DNA of 35,907 nt from Bradyrhizobium sp. SSBR45G (GTDB lineage: Bacteria > Pseudomonadota > Alphaproteobacteria > Rhizobiales > Xanthobacteraceae): the NCBI RefSeq assembly GCF_030159255.1, contig NZ_BSCT01000057.1, positions 1-35,907 of the forward strand, in the 5' to 3' direction. Every line of letters begins with the position of its first letter. Positions within the stretch are counted from its first letter, which is position 1. Made by a program: the position numbers and the translations under genes. The notes under the pieces are model-generated. The model had not been told where the DNA came from, did not search any database, and worked only from the letters and a program-made list of their open reading frames with translations. This document shows, piece by piece, positions 8,728 to 16,696 of the stretch.

Positions 8728-8742
8728 GAGCGGGACCGCACG

Positions 8743-9759
8743 ATGGCCGGCTCGGAGGCGATGACCAGGATGCTGTGGCTGCAGGGCGCAAGCTGCGGCG
8801 GCTGCACCATGTCGATCCTGGAAAGCGGCGCCTCCGGCTGGTTCGACGAACTGCGCCAATCCGGCATCGATCTGATCTGGCATCCATCGGTCAGCGAGCA
8901 GACCGGCGACGAAGTCGCGGACCTGCTCGAGGCGATCCGCGATGGCCGCGAGCGGCTCGATCTGCTGGTGCTCGAAGGCTCGGTCGCGCGCGGGCCAAGC
9001 CTGAGCGGCCGCTTCAACATGCTCGCGGGCACCAACCGCTCGATCTATCACTGGCTGCTTGATCTCGCGCCGCTGGCGGACTACGTCGTCGCCGTCGGCA
9101 GCTGCGCCGCCTATGGCGGCATTCCCGCAGCCGGCGTCAATCCGACCGATGCGGTCGGGCTGCAGTTCGAGGGCAGCGACGTGGGAGGCGCGCTCGGTTC
9201 GGGCTTCCGCTCGAAGCGGGGATTGCCGGTGATCAACGTCGCCGGCTGCGCACCGCATCCCGGCTGGGTCATGGAGAGCCTGCTGGCGCTCACGACCGGC
9301 GATCTGAGCGGCGACGGCCTCGACGCCGTGGGACGTCCGACCTTCATCGCCAATCACCTCGCTCATCACGGCTGCTCGCGCAACGAGTTCTACGAGTTCA
9401 AGGCGAGCGCGGAAGTCATGTCGGAGCGCGGCTGCCTGATGGAGCATCTCGGCTGCCGCGCCACGCAGGCGGTCGGCGATTGCAATCAGCGTTCGTGGAA
9501 CGGCGGCGGCTCTTGCACCAAGGGCGGCTATGCCTGCATTGCCTGCACTTCGCCGGGCTTCGAGAGCGCGCAGAACTATCTGCAGACGGCCAAGCTTGCC
9601 GGCATTCCCGTCGGGCTGCCGACCGACATGCCCAAGGCCTGGTTCGTGGCGCTCGCCGCGCTGTCGAAATCGGCCACGCCGCGGCGCGTACGCGTCAATG
9701 CCACAGCCGATCACGTCGTGGTGCCGCCGAGCCGCTCCGGCGACAAGCGCAGCCCATGA
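8743..9759 (+). CDS. hupU: Regulatory (H2-sensing) hydrogenase small subunit HupU
   Basis: HupU (HoxB family) carries the iron-sulphur clusters of the cytoplasmic hydrogen sensor. The 338-residue protein has no Tat signal. It starts close to the proximal-cluster motif GASCGGC and keeps the later cysteine blocks (GSCAAYGG, AGCAPHP, HHGCSRNEF, GCLMEHLGC and GYACIACTSPGF). Only CGGC, without the extra cysteine of HupS, is present at the proximal site, as in ordinary sensors. AGGAG lies about ten bases upstream of ATG 8743; an in-frame ATG at 8761 is an alternative. The stop overlaps hupV (ATGA). Confidence 0.93.
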   Translation: MAGSEAMTRMLWLQGASCGGCTMSILESGASGWFDELRQSGIDLIWHPSVSEQTGDEVADLLEAIRDGRERLDLLVLEGSVARGPSLSGRFNMLAGTNRSIYHWLLDLAPLADYVVAVGSCAAYGGIPAAGVNPTDAVGLQFEGSDVGGALGSGFRSKRGLPVINVAGCAPHPGWVMESLLALTTGDLSGDGLDAVGRPTFIANHLAHHGCSRNEFYEFKASAEVMSERGCLMEHLGCRATQAVGDCNQRSWNGGGSCTKGGYACIACTSPGFESAQNYLQTAKLAGIPVGLPTDMPKAWFVALAALSKSATPRRVRVNATADHVVVPPSRSGDKRSP

Positions 9760-11195
9760 CGCGGATCACGGTCGGACCTTTCAATCGTGTCGAAGGCGAT
9801 CTCGAGGTTCGGCTGGACATCGAACGAGGCCGCGTCGCGCGCGCCGAGGTGACCGCGCCGCTCTATCGCGGCTTCGAGCAGATCCTGGAGGGACGGCCCC
9901 CGCTCGACGCGCTGGTGATCGCGCCGCGCATCTGTGGCATCTGCTCGGTGTCGCAGTCCATCGCCGCAGCCAGCGCGCTGCGTCAGGCCATGGGCGTGAT
10001 GCCGGCGCCCAACGGCGTGCTCGCCACCAATATTGCCCATGCGGCCGAGAATGCCGCGGATCACCTCACGCACTTCTACATCTTCTTCATGCCCGACTTC
10101 GCCCGCGCGTCCTACGCCGCGCACGGCTGGCATTCCGCCGTGGCCGAGCGTTTCACCGCGACCAAGGGATCGGCTGCGCGCGACGCTCTGCCGGCGCGGG
10201 CGCGTCTGCTGGAGACGATGGGCGTCATCGCCGGCAAATGGCCGCACAGCCTCGCGTTCCAGCCGGGCGGGACGACGCGCGCCATCGAGCTCGGCGAGCG
10301 CATCCGGCTGACTGCGATCGCAGCGTCGTTCCGCGGCTTCCTCGAACGCGTGGTGTTTGCCGACAGGCTGGAGAACGTGCTTGCGCTGTCGACACCAGAT
10401 GAGCTCGATCGTTGGCGCGAGGGACGCGATGGCGACTTCGCGCATTTCCTGCGGCTGGCCGACGCGTTGTCTCTCGCCGATCTCGGCAGGGGCCCCGGCC
10501 TGTTGATGAGCTTCGGCGCCTATCATGACGCTGATGGCGCCCGCTTCCGCGCCGGCATTCGGTCGCGCAGTGGAGCGATCGAGGCGCTGCCGGTTGCTGG
10601 TATCACCGAGGACGTGTCGCACGCCTGGATGCGCGAGACCTCGCTCGACCCGGCCGAGAGCCGCACGGTGCCCGATGCCGACAAGGCCGACGCCTACAGC
10701 TGGTGCAAGGCGCCGCGGCTGGCCGGCCAGCCGGTCGAGGTCGGCGCACTCGCACGACAGGCCATCGATGGTCAGCCGTTGATCTCGAATTTGGTTACGA
10801 GCGGCGGCAGCAATGTTCGCACCCGCGTCATCGCCCGGCTGATCGAGACGGCGCAGCTCGCATTGTCGATCGAAGGCTGGATCAAGGCGCTGCGCCTCAG
10901 CGAGCCGTTCTGCGCGAGCAGTGCCGACATCGCCGACGGTCACTTCGTCGGCCTCGTCGAAGCCGCGCGCGGCAGCCTCGGTCATTGGCTCGCGGTGCGG
11001 TCCGGACGGATCGAGCGCTACCAGATCATCGCGCCGACCAGCTGGAATTTTTCGCCGCGCGACGCCGAGGGTGTTGCAGGCCCGCTCGAGCAGGCGCTGG
11101 TCGGCACCGAGGTCGGCGATGCCGGCGCGCGCGCCGTCGGCATCCAGCACGTCGTCCGATCGTTCGATCCCTGCATGGTCTGCACCGCACATTGA
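9756..11195 (+). CDS. hupV: Regulatory (H2-sensing) hydrogenase large subunit HupV
   Basis: HupV (HoxC family) holds the NiFe site of the sensor that signals H2 to the HoxJ kinase. The 479-residue protein has the N-terminal ligand motif RICGICSVS (Cys60, Cys63) and ends exactly at DPCMVCTAH (Cys473, Cys476, His479). Because no residues follow the His, no C-terminal proteolysis is possible, as known for regulatory hydrogenases. The long upstream open frame (to 9480) overlaps hupU and is not coding; the start at 9756 overlaps the hupU stop. Confidence 0.95.
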   Translation: MTRITVGPFNRVEGDLEVRLDIERGRVARAEVTAPLYRGFEQILEGRPPLDALVIAPRICGICSVSQSIAAASALRQAMGVMPAPNGVLATNIAHAAENAADHLTHFYIFFMPDFARASYAAHGWHSAVAERFTATKGSAARDALPARARLLETMGVIAGKWPHSLAFQPGGTTRAIELGERIRLTAIAASFRGFLERVVFADRLENVLALSTPDELDRWREGRDGDFAHFLRLADALSLADLGRGPGLLMSFGAYHDADGARFRAGIRSRSGAIEALPVAGITEDVSHAWMRETSLDPAESRTVPDADKADAYSWCKAPRLAGQPVEVGALARQAIDGQPLISNLVTSGGSNVRTRVIARLIETAQLALSIEGWIKALRLSEPFCASSADIADGHFVGLVEAARGSLGHWLAVRSGRIERYQIIAPTSWNFSPRDAEGVAGPLEQALVGTEVGDAGARAVGIQHVVRSFDPCMVCTAH

Positions 11196-11323
11196 GCGCG
11201 TCGCAACCGAAAAGCGGCGGGCGGTAACGAACTTGTCGGGTGCAAAGCGCGTGATTTCCGATTTCGCCGCGCGATCCCGGGCTCAGGTACTTGTTATGCT
11301 GCCACCTCCGCTTCAAGCATCTG

Positions 11324-11338
11324 GAATCATTATGATTC
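11324..11338. promoter_or_regulatory. Perfect 15-bp dyad upstream of hupS
   Basis: GAATCAT-T-ATGATTC is a perfect 7-bp inverted repeat with a one-base centre. It lies about 20 bp upstream of the -24 element. The position and AT-richness suit IHF or a specific regulator, though it matches the IHF consensus only partly. Its binder is unknown. Confidence 0.5.
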
Positions 11339-11355
11339 AAAACTGAGACGGATGC

Positions 11356-11371
11356 TGGCCCGCATCTTGCT
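11356..11371 (+). promoter_or_regulatory. Sigma-54 (-24/-12) promoter of hupSLCDF
   Basis: TGGCCCGCATCTTGCT matches the RpoN consensus TGGCACG-N4-TTGCW with one mismatch. The GG and GC are separated by exactly ten bases. Transcription should start near 11382, about 50 bases before hupS. HoxA, an NtrC-type activator with GAFTGA, is encoded at the far end of the cluster and is the expected activator. Confidence 0.88.
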
Positions 11372-11430
11372 GTCCCCTCTCGCCAGATAGCGATCAGATG
11401 ATCGCCAACGCGATAGCAGGGGGAGGACTC

Positions 11431-12522
11431 ATGGGCGCGGCAACCGAAACGTTTTACAGCGTGATCAGGCGCCAGGGCATCACGCGGCGCAGCTTCCACA
11501 AATTCTGCAGCCTCACGGCAACGAGCCTCGGCCTCGGTCCGCTGGCGGCGAGCCGCATCGCCAATGCGCTGGAGACCAAGCCGCGTACGCCGGTCATCTG
11601 GATGCACGGACTGGAATGCACCTGCTGCTCGGAGAGCTTCATCCGCTCGGCGCATCCGCTGGTGAAGGATGCGGTGCTGTCGATGATCTCGCTCGACTAT
11701 GACGACACGATCATGGCCGCGGCCGGCCATCAGGCCGAGGAGATTCTCGAAGAGACCCGCGCGAAGTACAAGGGACAATACATTCTCGCGGTCGAGGGCA
11801 ATCCGCCGCTCAACGAAGGCGGCATGTTCTGCATCGACGGCGGCAAGCCGTTCGTCGAGAAGCTCAAGCTCATGGCCGAAGACGCGATGGCGATCATCGC
11901 CTGGGGCGCCTGTGCCTCATGGGGCTGTGTGCAGGCGGCGAAGCCCAATCCGACGCAGGCAACGCCGATCGACAAGGTCATCACCAACAAGCCGATCATC
12001 AAGGTGCCGGGCTGCCCGCCGATCGCCGAGGTGATGACCGGCGTCGTCACCTTCATCACCACGTTCGGCAAGCTGCCCGAGCTCGACCGCCAGGGCCGGC
12101 CGAAGATGTTCTACTCGCAGCGCATCCACGACAAGTGCTATCGCCGGCCGCATTTCGATGCTGGCCAGTTCGTCGAGGAGTGGGACGACGAGGCCGCGCG
12201 CAAGGGCCACTGCCTCTACAAGATGGGCTGCAAGGGGCCGACCACCTACAACGCCTGCTCGACGGTGCGCTGGAATGGCGGGGTGTCGTTCCCGATCCAG
12301 TCCGGCCATGGCTGCATCGGCTGCTCCGAGGACGGCTTCTGGGACAAGGGCTCGTTCTACGACCGGCTCACCACCATCAAGCAGTTCGGCATCGAGCGCA
12401 ATGCCGACGAGGTCGGCATGGTCGCCGCCGGTACCGTGGGCGCGGCGGTCGCGGCGCATGCGGCGGTCACGGCCGTGAAACGGCTCGCCGGCAAGCGCGA
12501 CGACACCAAGCAAGATCATTAA
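11431..12522 (+). CDS. hupS: Uptake [NiFe]-hydrogenase small subunit HupS
   Basis: HupS carries electrons from the NiFe site to HupC on the periplasmic face. The 363-residue precursor has a Tat signal (R19-R20-S-F-H-K) with likely cleavage after Ala46. Cysteines 63, 65, 66, 161, 166 and 195 become 17, 19, 20, 115, 120 and 149 after cleavage. These are the six proximal-cluster cysteines of oxygen-tolerant membrane-bound hydrogenases. A hydrophobic segment near the C-terminus (about 328-348) anchors the subunit. The frame opens earlier at 11398, but GGAGG eight bases upstream supports 11431. It is driven by the sigma-54 promoter at 11356-11371. Confidence 0.97.
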   Translation: MGAATETFYSVIRRQGITRRSFHKFCSLTATSLGLGPLAASRIANALETKPRTPVIWMHGLECTCCSESFIRSAHPLVKDAVLSMISLDYDDTIMAAAGHQAEEILEETRAKYKGQYILAVEGNPPLNEGGMFCIDGGKPFVEKLKLMAEDAMAIIAWGACASWGCVQAAKPNPTQATPIDKVITNKPIIKVPGCPPIAEVMTGVVTFITTFGKLPELDRQGRPKMFYSQRIHDKCYRRPHFDAGQFVEEWDDEAARKGHCLYKMGCKGPTTYNACSTVRWNGGVSFPIQSGHGCIGCSEDGFWDKGSFYDRLTTIKQFGIERNADEVGMVAAGTVGAAVAAHAAVTAVKRLAGKRDDTKQDH

Positions 12523-12544
12523 TCGAAATTCAGGGCAGGCAACG

Positions 12545-14335
12545 ATGGGCATCCAGACTCCCAACGGCTTCAATCTCGACAATTCCGGCAAGCGCGTCGT
12601 GGTCGATCCGCTGACGCGCATCGAAGGCCATCTGCGCGTCGAGGTGAATGTCGATTCCAACAACGTGATCCGCAACGCGGTCTCGACCGGCACGATGTGG
12701 CGCGGCATCGAGACCATCCTGCGCAACCGCGATCCGCGCGACGCCTGGGCCTTCACCGAACGGATCTGCGGCGTCTGCACCGGTACCCACGCCTTGACCT
12801 CGGTCCGCGCGGTCGAGAATGCGCTGGGGATCATGATACCCGACAATGCCAATTCGATCCGCAACATCATGCAGCTCTGCCTGCAGGTGCACGATCATCT
12901 CGTGCACTTCTATCACTTGCATGCGCTCGACTGGGTCGACGTCGTCTCGGCGCTCAAGGCCGATCCGAAGGCGACCTCGGCGCTGGCGCAATCGATCTCA
13001 GACTGGCCGATGTCGTCGCCGGGCTATTTCAAGGACCTGCAGATCCGGCTGACCAAGTTCGTCGAGTCTGGCCAGCTCGGTCCGTTCAAGAACGCCTATT
13101 GGGGCCACGCCGCCTACAAGCTGCCGCCTGAAGCCAACCTGATGGCCGTCGCGCACTATCTGGAGGCGCTCGACTTCCAGAAGGAGATCGTCAAGATCCA
13201 CACCATCTATGGCGGCAAGAACCCGCATCCGAACTGGCTGGTCGGCGGCGTGCCCTGTGCGATCAATGTCGACGGCACCGGTGCGGTCGGCGCCATCAAC
13301 ATGGAGCGGCTGAACCTGGTCTCGTCGATCATCGATCGCTCGATCGAGTTCGTGCAGAAGGTCTATCTGCCGGACGTCGCGGCGATCGGCTCGTTCTACA
13401 AGGATTGGCTCTATGGCGGCGGCCTCTCCGGCAAGAGCGTGATGTCCTATGGCGACATTCCGGAGAACGCGAACGACTATTCGGCCAAGAATCTCAAGTT
13501 GCCGCGTGGCGTGATCCTCAACGGCAATCTCAACGAGATCCTGCCGATCGACCACGGCGACCCCGACCAGATCCAGGAGTTCGTCACCCACTCCTGGTAC
13601 AAATATCCTGACGAGACCAAGGGGCTGCATCCGTGGGACGGCGTCACCGAGCCGAACTATCAGCTCGGCCCCAACGCCAAGGGCACCAAGACCGACATCA
13701 AGGAGCTCGACGAGGGCGGCAAATATTCCTGGATCAAGGCGCCGCGCTGGCGCGGCAACGCGGTCGAGGTCGGCCCGCTGGCGCGCTACATCATCGGCTA
13801 CGCGCAGAACAAGCCAGAGTTCAAGGAGCCGACCGACAAGCTGCTGAAGGCGCTGAACCTGCCGGTCACCGCGCTGTTCTCGACGCTCGGCCGCACCGCG
13901 GCGCGGGCGCTGGAATGCGAATGGGCGGCCAACCAGATGCGCTATTTCCAGGACAAGCTGGTGGCGCGCATCAAGGCCGGCGATTCCTCGACCGCGAACA
14001 CCGAGAAGTGGAAGCCGGAGAGCTGGCCGAAGGAGGCCAAGGGCTACGGCTTCACCGAGGCGCCGCGCGGCGCGCTGGCGCACTGGATCAAGATCAAGGA
14101 CACCAAGATCGATAACTACCAGTGCGTGGTGCCGACCACCTGGAACGGCTCGCCACGTGACCCCAAGGGCAATATCGGCGCGTTCGAGGCCTCGCTGATG
14201 GATACGCCGATGGCGGATCCGGAGAAGCCGCTGGAGATCTTGCGCACGATCCATTCGTTCGATCCGTGCCTGGCCTGCTCGACGCATGTCATGAGCCCGG
14301 ACGGCCAGGAAATGGCGACGGTCAAGGTCAGGTAG
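12545..14335 (+). CDS. hupL: Uptake [NiFe]-hydrogenase large subunit HupL
   Basis: HupL oxidises H2 at its NiFe(CN)2CO centre. The 596-residue protein has the ligand motifs ERICGVCTGTH (Cys75, Cys78) and DPCLACSTH (Cys575, Cys578, His581). A 15-residue tail beginning VMSPDGQE follows His581, which HupD should remove after nickel insertion. It has no signal peptide and is exported bound to HupS by the Tat system. The gene follows hupS by 22 bases with an AGGGCAGG ribosome site. Confidence 0.97.
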   Translation: MGIQTPNGFNLDNSGKRVVVDPLTRIEGHLRVEVNVDSNNVIRNAVSTGTMWRGIETILRNRDPRDAWAFTERICGVCTGTHALTSVRAVENALGIMIPDNANSIRNIMQLCLQVHDHLVHFYHLHALDWVDVVSALKADPKATSALAQSISDWPMSSPGYFKDLQIRLTKFVESGQLGPFKNAYWGHAAYKLPPEANLMAVAHYLEALDFQKEIVKIHTIYGGKNPHPNWLVGGVPCAINVDGTGAVGAINMERLNLVSSIIDRSIEFVQKVYLPDVAAIGSFYKDWLYGGGLSGKSVMSYGDIPENANDYSAKNLKLPRGVILNGNLNEILPIDHGDPDQIQEFVTHSWYKYPDETKGLHPWDGVTEPNYQLGPNAKGTKTDIKELDEGGKYSWIKAPRWRGNAVEVGPLARYIIGYAQNKPEFKEPTDKLLKALNLPVTALFSTLGRTAARALECEWAANQMRYFQDKLVARIKAGDSSTANTEKWKPESWPKEAKGYGFTEAPRGALAHWIKIKDTKIDNYQCVVPTTWNGSPRDPKGNIGAFEASLMDTPMADPEKPLEILRTIHSFDPCLACSTHVMSPDGQEMATVKVR

Positions 14336-14349
14336 GGCGGAGAAGCACC

Positions 14350-15093
14350 ATGATGGATGCAGTTGCACGTCCAGCCGAGGCCGAGCCGAACCTCGCTGCG
14401 ATCGCAGCCGACGCGGCCGGCGAGCACGCGGTCGGCCGTCCCACGGTTTATGTGTACGAAGCGCCCGTGCGCATCTGCCATTGGGTGAACGCGCTCGCGA
14501 TCGTCGTGCTGATGATCACCGGCTACCTGATCGGAACGCCGCTGCCATCAGTCGAAGGCGAGGCATCGGCGAGCTTCGTGATGGGCTACATCCGGTTCAC
14601 GCATTTCGCGGCCGGGCAGGTGCTGGCGGTGTTCTTCCTCGCCCGCATCTTCTGGGCCTTCGTCGGCAACCATCACTCCCGGCAGATCTTCTACATCCCG
14701 GTGCATCGCAAGCAGTTCTGGAAGGAAGTGCTGCATGAGATCCGCTGGTACGCCTTCCTGGAGCGCGAGCCGAAGATGTATGTCGGCCACAATCCGCTGG
14801 CGCAGACGGCGATGTTCACCGGCTTCACGCTGTTCGTCGCCTTCATGATCGTCACGGGATTTGCGCTCTATTCGGAAGGCGAGGGCATCGACAGCTGGCA
14901 GTACCGCCTGTTCGGCTGGGTGTTTTCGATCTGGCCGAACAGCCAGGATGTGCACACGTATCATCACCTCGGCATGTGGGCGCTGGTGATGTTCGTAACG
15001 GTGCACGTCTATGCCGCGATCCGCGAGGACATCATGTCGCGCCAGAGCATCATCTCCTCGATGGTCTCGGGCGAGCGGCAGTTCCGCGAGTGA
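14350..15093 (+). CDS. hupC: Hydrogenase b-type cytochrome subunit HupC
   Basis: HupC anchors HupSL to the cytoplasmic membrane and passes electrons to the quinone pool. The 247-residue protein has four membrane segments. Likely haem ligands are in RICHWVNAL (His44), RFTHFAAGQ and YHHLGMWALVMFVTVHVYA. GGAG lies upstream of ATG 14350; a second ATG follows directly at 14353. The stop overlaps the first possible hupD start (TGATG). Confidence 0.94.
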   Translation: MMDAVARPAEAEPNLAAIAADAAGEHAVGRPTVYVYEAPVRICHWVNALAIVVLMITGYLIGTPLPSVEGEASASFVMGYIRFTHFAAGQVLAVFFLARIFWAFVGNHHSRQIFYIPVHRKQFWKEVLHEIRWYAFLEREPKMYVGHNPLAQTAMFTGFTLFVAFMIVTGFALYSEGEGIDSWQYRLFGWVFSIWPNSQDVHTYHHLGMWALVMFVTVHVYAAIREDIMSRQSIISSMVSGERQFRE

Positions 15094-15695
15094 TGGGGAT
15101 CATCGCGATGGGTGACGAGGCGAAACTGAACCGCATCCTGGTGCTCGGGATCGGCAACATCCTGTGGGCCGACGAGGGCTTCGGGGTGCGGGTGGTGGAG
15201 GAATTCCACCGCCGCTACGCCGTGCCCGACAATGTCACGATTCTCGATGGCGGCACGCAGGGGCTCTACCTCGTCAACTATGTCGAGGACGCCGACGGCC
15301 TGATCGTGTTCGACGCCATCGACTACGGACTAGCGCCGGGCGAGCTCAAGCTCGTCCGCGACGATGAGGTGCCGCGCTTCACCGGTGCCAAGAAGATGAG
15401 CCTGCACCAGACCGGCTTCCAGGAGGTCCTGAGCGCGGCCGATCTGCTCGGCCGCTATCCGCGCTGTCTGGCGCTGATCGGCTGCCAGCCGGCGGACCTC
15501 GAAGATTGGGGCGGGCCGCTCACCGAGCCGGTGCGCAAGCAGATTGCGCCGGCGATCGAACTGGCTTGTGCTGTGCTCGCCGCGTGGGGCGTATCGGCCG
15601 TGCCGCGACCGGAGCCACTTGCAGGCGACGCGCGCCTGCTCGCCAACGACATCGATCATCACAGCTACGAGATGCGGGCGGACCCGGCCGAGTAG
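15093..15695 (+). CDS. hupD: Hydrogenase maturation endopeptidase HupD
   Basis: HupD (HyaD/HybD family) cuts the C-terminal tail of HupL after nickel is in place. The 200-residue protein has the family N-terminus LVLGIGNILWADEGFGV (Glu28 a nickel ligand), the FDAIDYG stretch with the Asp ligand, and SLHQTGFQE with His105. The start is uncertain: 15093 overlaps the hupC stop, while ATG 15108 gives a protein opening MGDEAKLNRILVLG. Its substrate here should be HupL only, as HupV has no tail. Confidence 0.93.
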   Translation: MGIIAMGDEAKLNRILVLGIGNILWADEGFGVRVVEEFHRRYAVPDNVTILDGGTQGLYLVNYVEDADGLIVFDAIDYGLAPGELKLVRDDEVPRFTGAKKMSLHQTGFQEVLSAADLLGRYPRCLALIGCQPADLEDWGGPLTEPVRKQIAPAIELACAVLAAWGVSAVPRPEPLAGDARLLANDIDHHSYEMRADPAE

Positions 15696-15719
15696 CAGGG
15701 TTCAGCAAGGGAGTTCATC

Positions 15720-16010
15720 ATGTGCCTCGGCCTGCCGATGACGATCGTGGAGACCGATGGCGTCTCGGCGCTGTGCAGCTGTGACGGCGAGATGCGGCGC
15801 GTCTCGGTGCTGCTGCTGTCGAATCCGCCTGTTGGCGCGAAGGTGCTGGTCTATCTCGACAACGCGGTGCGCCTGCTCGACGACGAGGAAGCGCGGCTGA
15901 TCGGCGAGGCGCTCCGCGGCCTGCAGGCCGCGATCAATGGCGAGAACTGCGACGACTTCTTCGCCGACCTGGTCGGACGTGAGCCGGAGCTGCCTGAGCA
16001 TCTGCGATAG
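15720..16010 (+). CDS. hupF: Hydrogenase assembly chaperone HupF (HypC family)
   Basis: HupF is a dedicated HypC paralogue that binds and stabilises immature HupL, reportedly important when the enzyme is made in air. The 96-residue protein starts with the essential MCLGLP (Cys2) and carries a C-terminal extension that HypC lacks. AAGGGAG precedes the start. It is the last gene before a 239-bp gap and probably ends the hupSLCDF unit. Confidence 0.93.
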   Translation: MCLGLPMTIVETDGVSALCSCDGEMRRVSVLLLSNPPVGAKVLVYLDNAVRLLDDEEARLIGEALRGLQAAINGENCDDFFADLVGREPELPEHLR

Positions 16011-16033
16011 CGCCCTCCGGCTCGCCAGACGCC

Positions 16034-16049
16034 TGTCGGGTAGCCGACA
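16034..16049. promoter_or_regulatory. Dyad upstream of the hupG sigma-54 promoter
   Basis: TGTCGG-GTAG-CCGACA is a perfect inverted repeat about 140 bp upstream of the -24 element. A further half-site lies at 16076-16081. A TGTCGG half-site occurs at a similar distance upstream of the hupS promoter (11234-11239). This suggests an upstream activator site for HoxA. A role as hupF terminator is less likely because no T-run follows. Confidence 0.55.
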
Positions 16050-16186
16050 ACAAAGTATCCATCAGAAAAGAAAGTTGTCGGCCTTCGTCTGCAAAGCAAC
16101 TTTGCAAATTCCTTGCGCAGCTCTTAACGCGAATAAATATCTCCGATTTTTCTGATGTTTAGCGCGTTCGCTGGGGTGACGTCGTC

Positions 16187-16202
16187 TGGCACGTTGATTG
16201 CT
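16187..16202 (+). promoter_or_regulatory. Sigma-54 (-24/-12) promoter of hupG
   Basis: TGGCACGTTGATTGCT matches the RpoN consensus TGGCACG-N4-TTGCW at every defined position, with GG and GC ten bases apart. It is a better match than the hupS promoter. Transcription should start near 16213, about 37 bases before hupG. Confidence 0.88.
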
Positions 16203-16249
16203 GTCCATTCAGCACCCGACAATTGATAACCGGTCAGGAAGGAACATCC

Positions 16250-16696
16250 ATGGAGATGCTGCAGCGTGATCCCGCGCGCGGGCGACGCGGGTTGCCGGAG
16301 GTCGATGCCGGCACCATCGATGCGTTTCTGGCTGACGTGGACCGCGCCGGTGCGGTCGCGGTGCTGCTGTCGGCCGGCGATCCCGCGCGATTTCCGGAGG
16401 CGCTCGACGTCGCCATCGTGTTGCCCGAGCTGATCGCGGCGTTCCAGAACCGTCTGCGCGGCGCGGTGATCGCGCGCGACGCCGAGGCCGTGCTCGGCGC
16501 GCGCTTCGGCGTGCGCGTGCAGCCGTCGCTGATCCTGTGCCGCGGCACCGATGTGCTCGGCGTGATCGCCAAGATCCAGGACTGGTCCGTCTATGTCGAC
16601 CGCATCTCGCGTCTGATCGATCGCCCGATCGGCGCGGCTGCGACGGTCGTCGCCAGTATCGTCCCCGCCCACCAGCCCTCAGGAGCAGATCGATGA
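16250..16696 (+). CDS. hupG: Hydrogenase assembly factor HupG (HyaE family)
   Basis: HupG belongs to the HyaE/HoxO group of thioredoxin-fold chaperones thought to act on the small subunit precursor during assembly in air. The 148-residue product has the family's thioredoxin-like pattern, with VAVVLPELIAAF-type and RFGVRVQPSLIL segments and no CxxC pair, so it is not a redox thioredoxin. The frame is open to 16223, but AGGAAGGA just upstream supports ATG 16250. It is the first gene after the internal sigma-54 promoter. The stop overlaps hupH (ATGA). Confidence 0.88.
   Translation: MEMLQRDPARGRRGLPEVDAGTIDAFLADVDRAGAVAVLLSAGDPARFPEALDVAIVLPELIAAFQNRLRGAVIARDAEAVLGARFGVRVQPSLILCRGTDVLGVIAKIQDWSVYVDRISRLIDRPIGAAATVVASIVPAHQPSGADR

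Larger units (their letters stand above)
11196..11430. other. hupS promoter region
   Basis: This 235-bp gap separates the sensor genes from the structural operon. It contains a TGTCGG half-site (11234-11239), an AT-rich stretch with a perfect 15-bp dyad (11324-11338), a -24/-12 promoter (11356-11371) and GGAGG before hupS. This layout (distant activator site, bending region, sigma-54 promoter) fits control by the NtrC-type activator HoxA. Confidence 0.7.
16011..16249. other. hupF-hupG intergenic regulatory region
   Basis: This is the only sizeable gap inside the otherwise packed hup-hyp cluster and it is clearly AT-richer than its neighbours. It holds a TGTCGG-N4-CCGACA dyad (16034-16049), a nine-base inverted repeat (16043-16051 with 16074-16082), a GCAAAG-CAA-CTTTGC dyad (16091-16105), an AT-rich stretch (about 16125-16160), a consensus sigma-54 promoter (16187-16202) and a good ribosome site before hupG. 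Confidence 0.75.

Noticed and set aside
11398..11430. Upstream ATG extension of hupS
   Set aside because: Good GGAGG before 11431 and the conserved N-terminus support the later start.
12998..14368. 456-codon open frame on the minus strand
   Set aside because: It is an exact shadow of hupL; no family resemblance.
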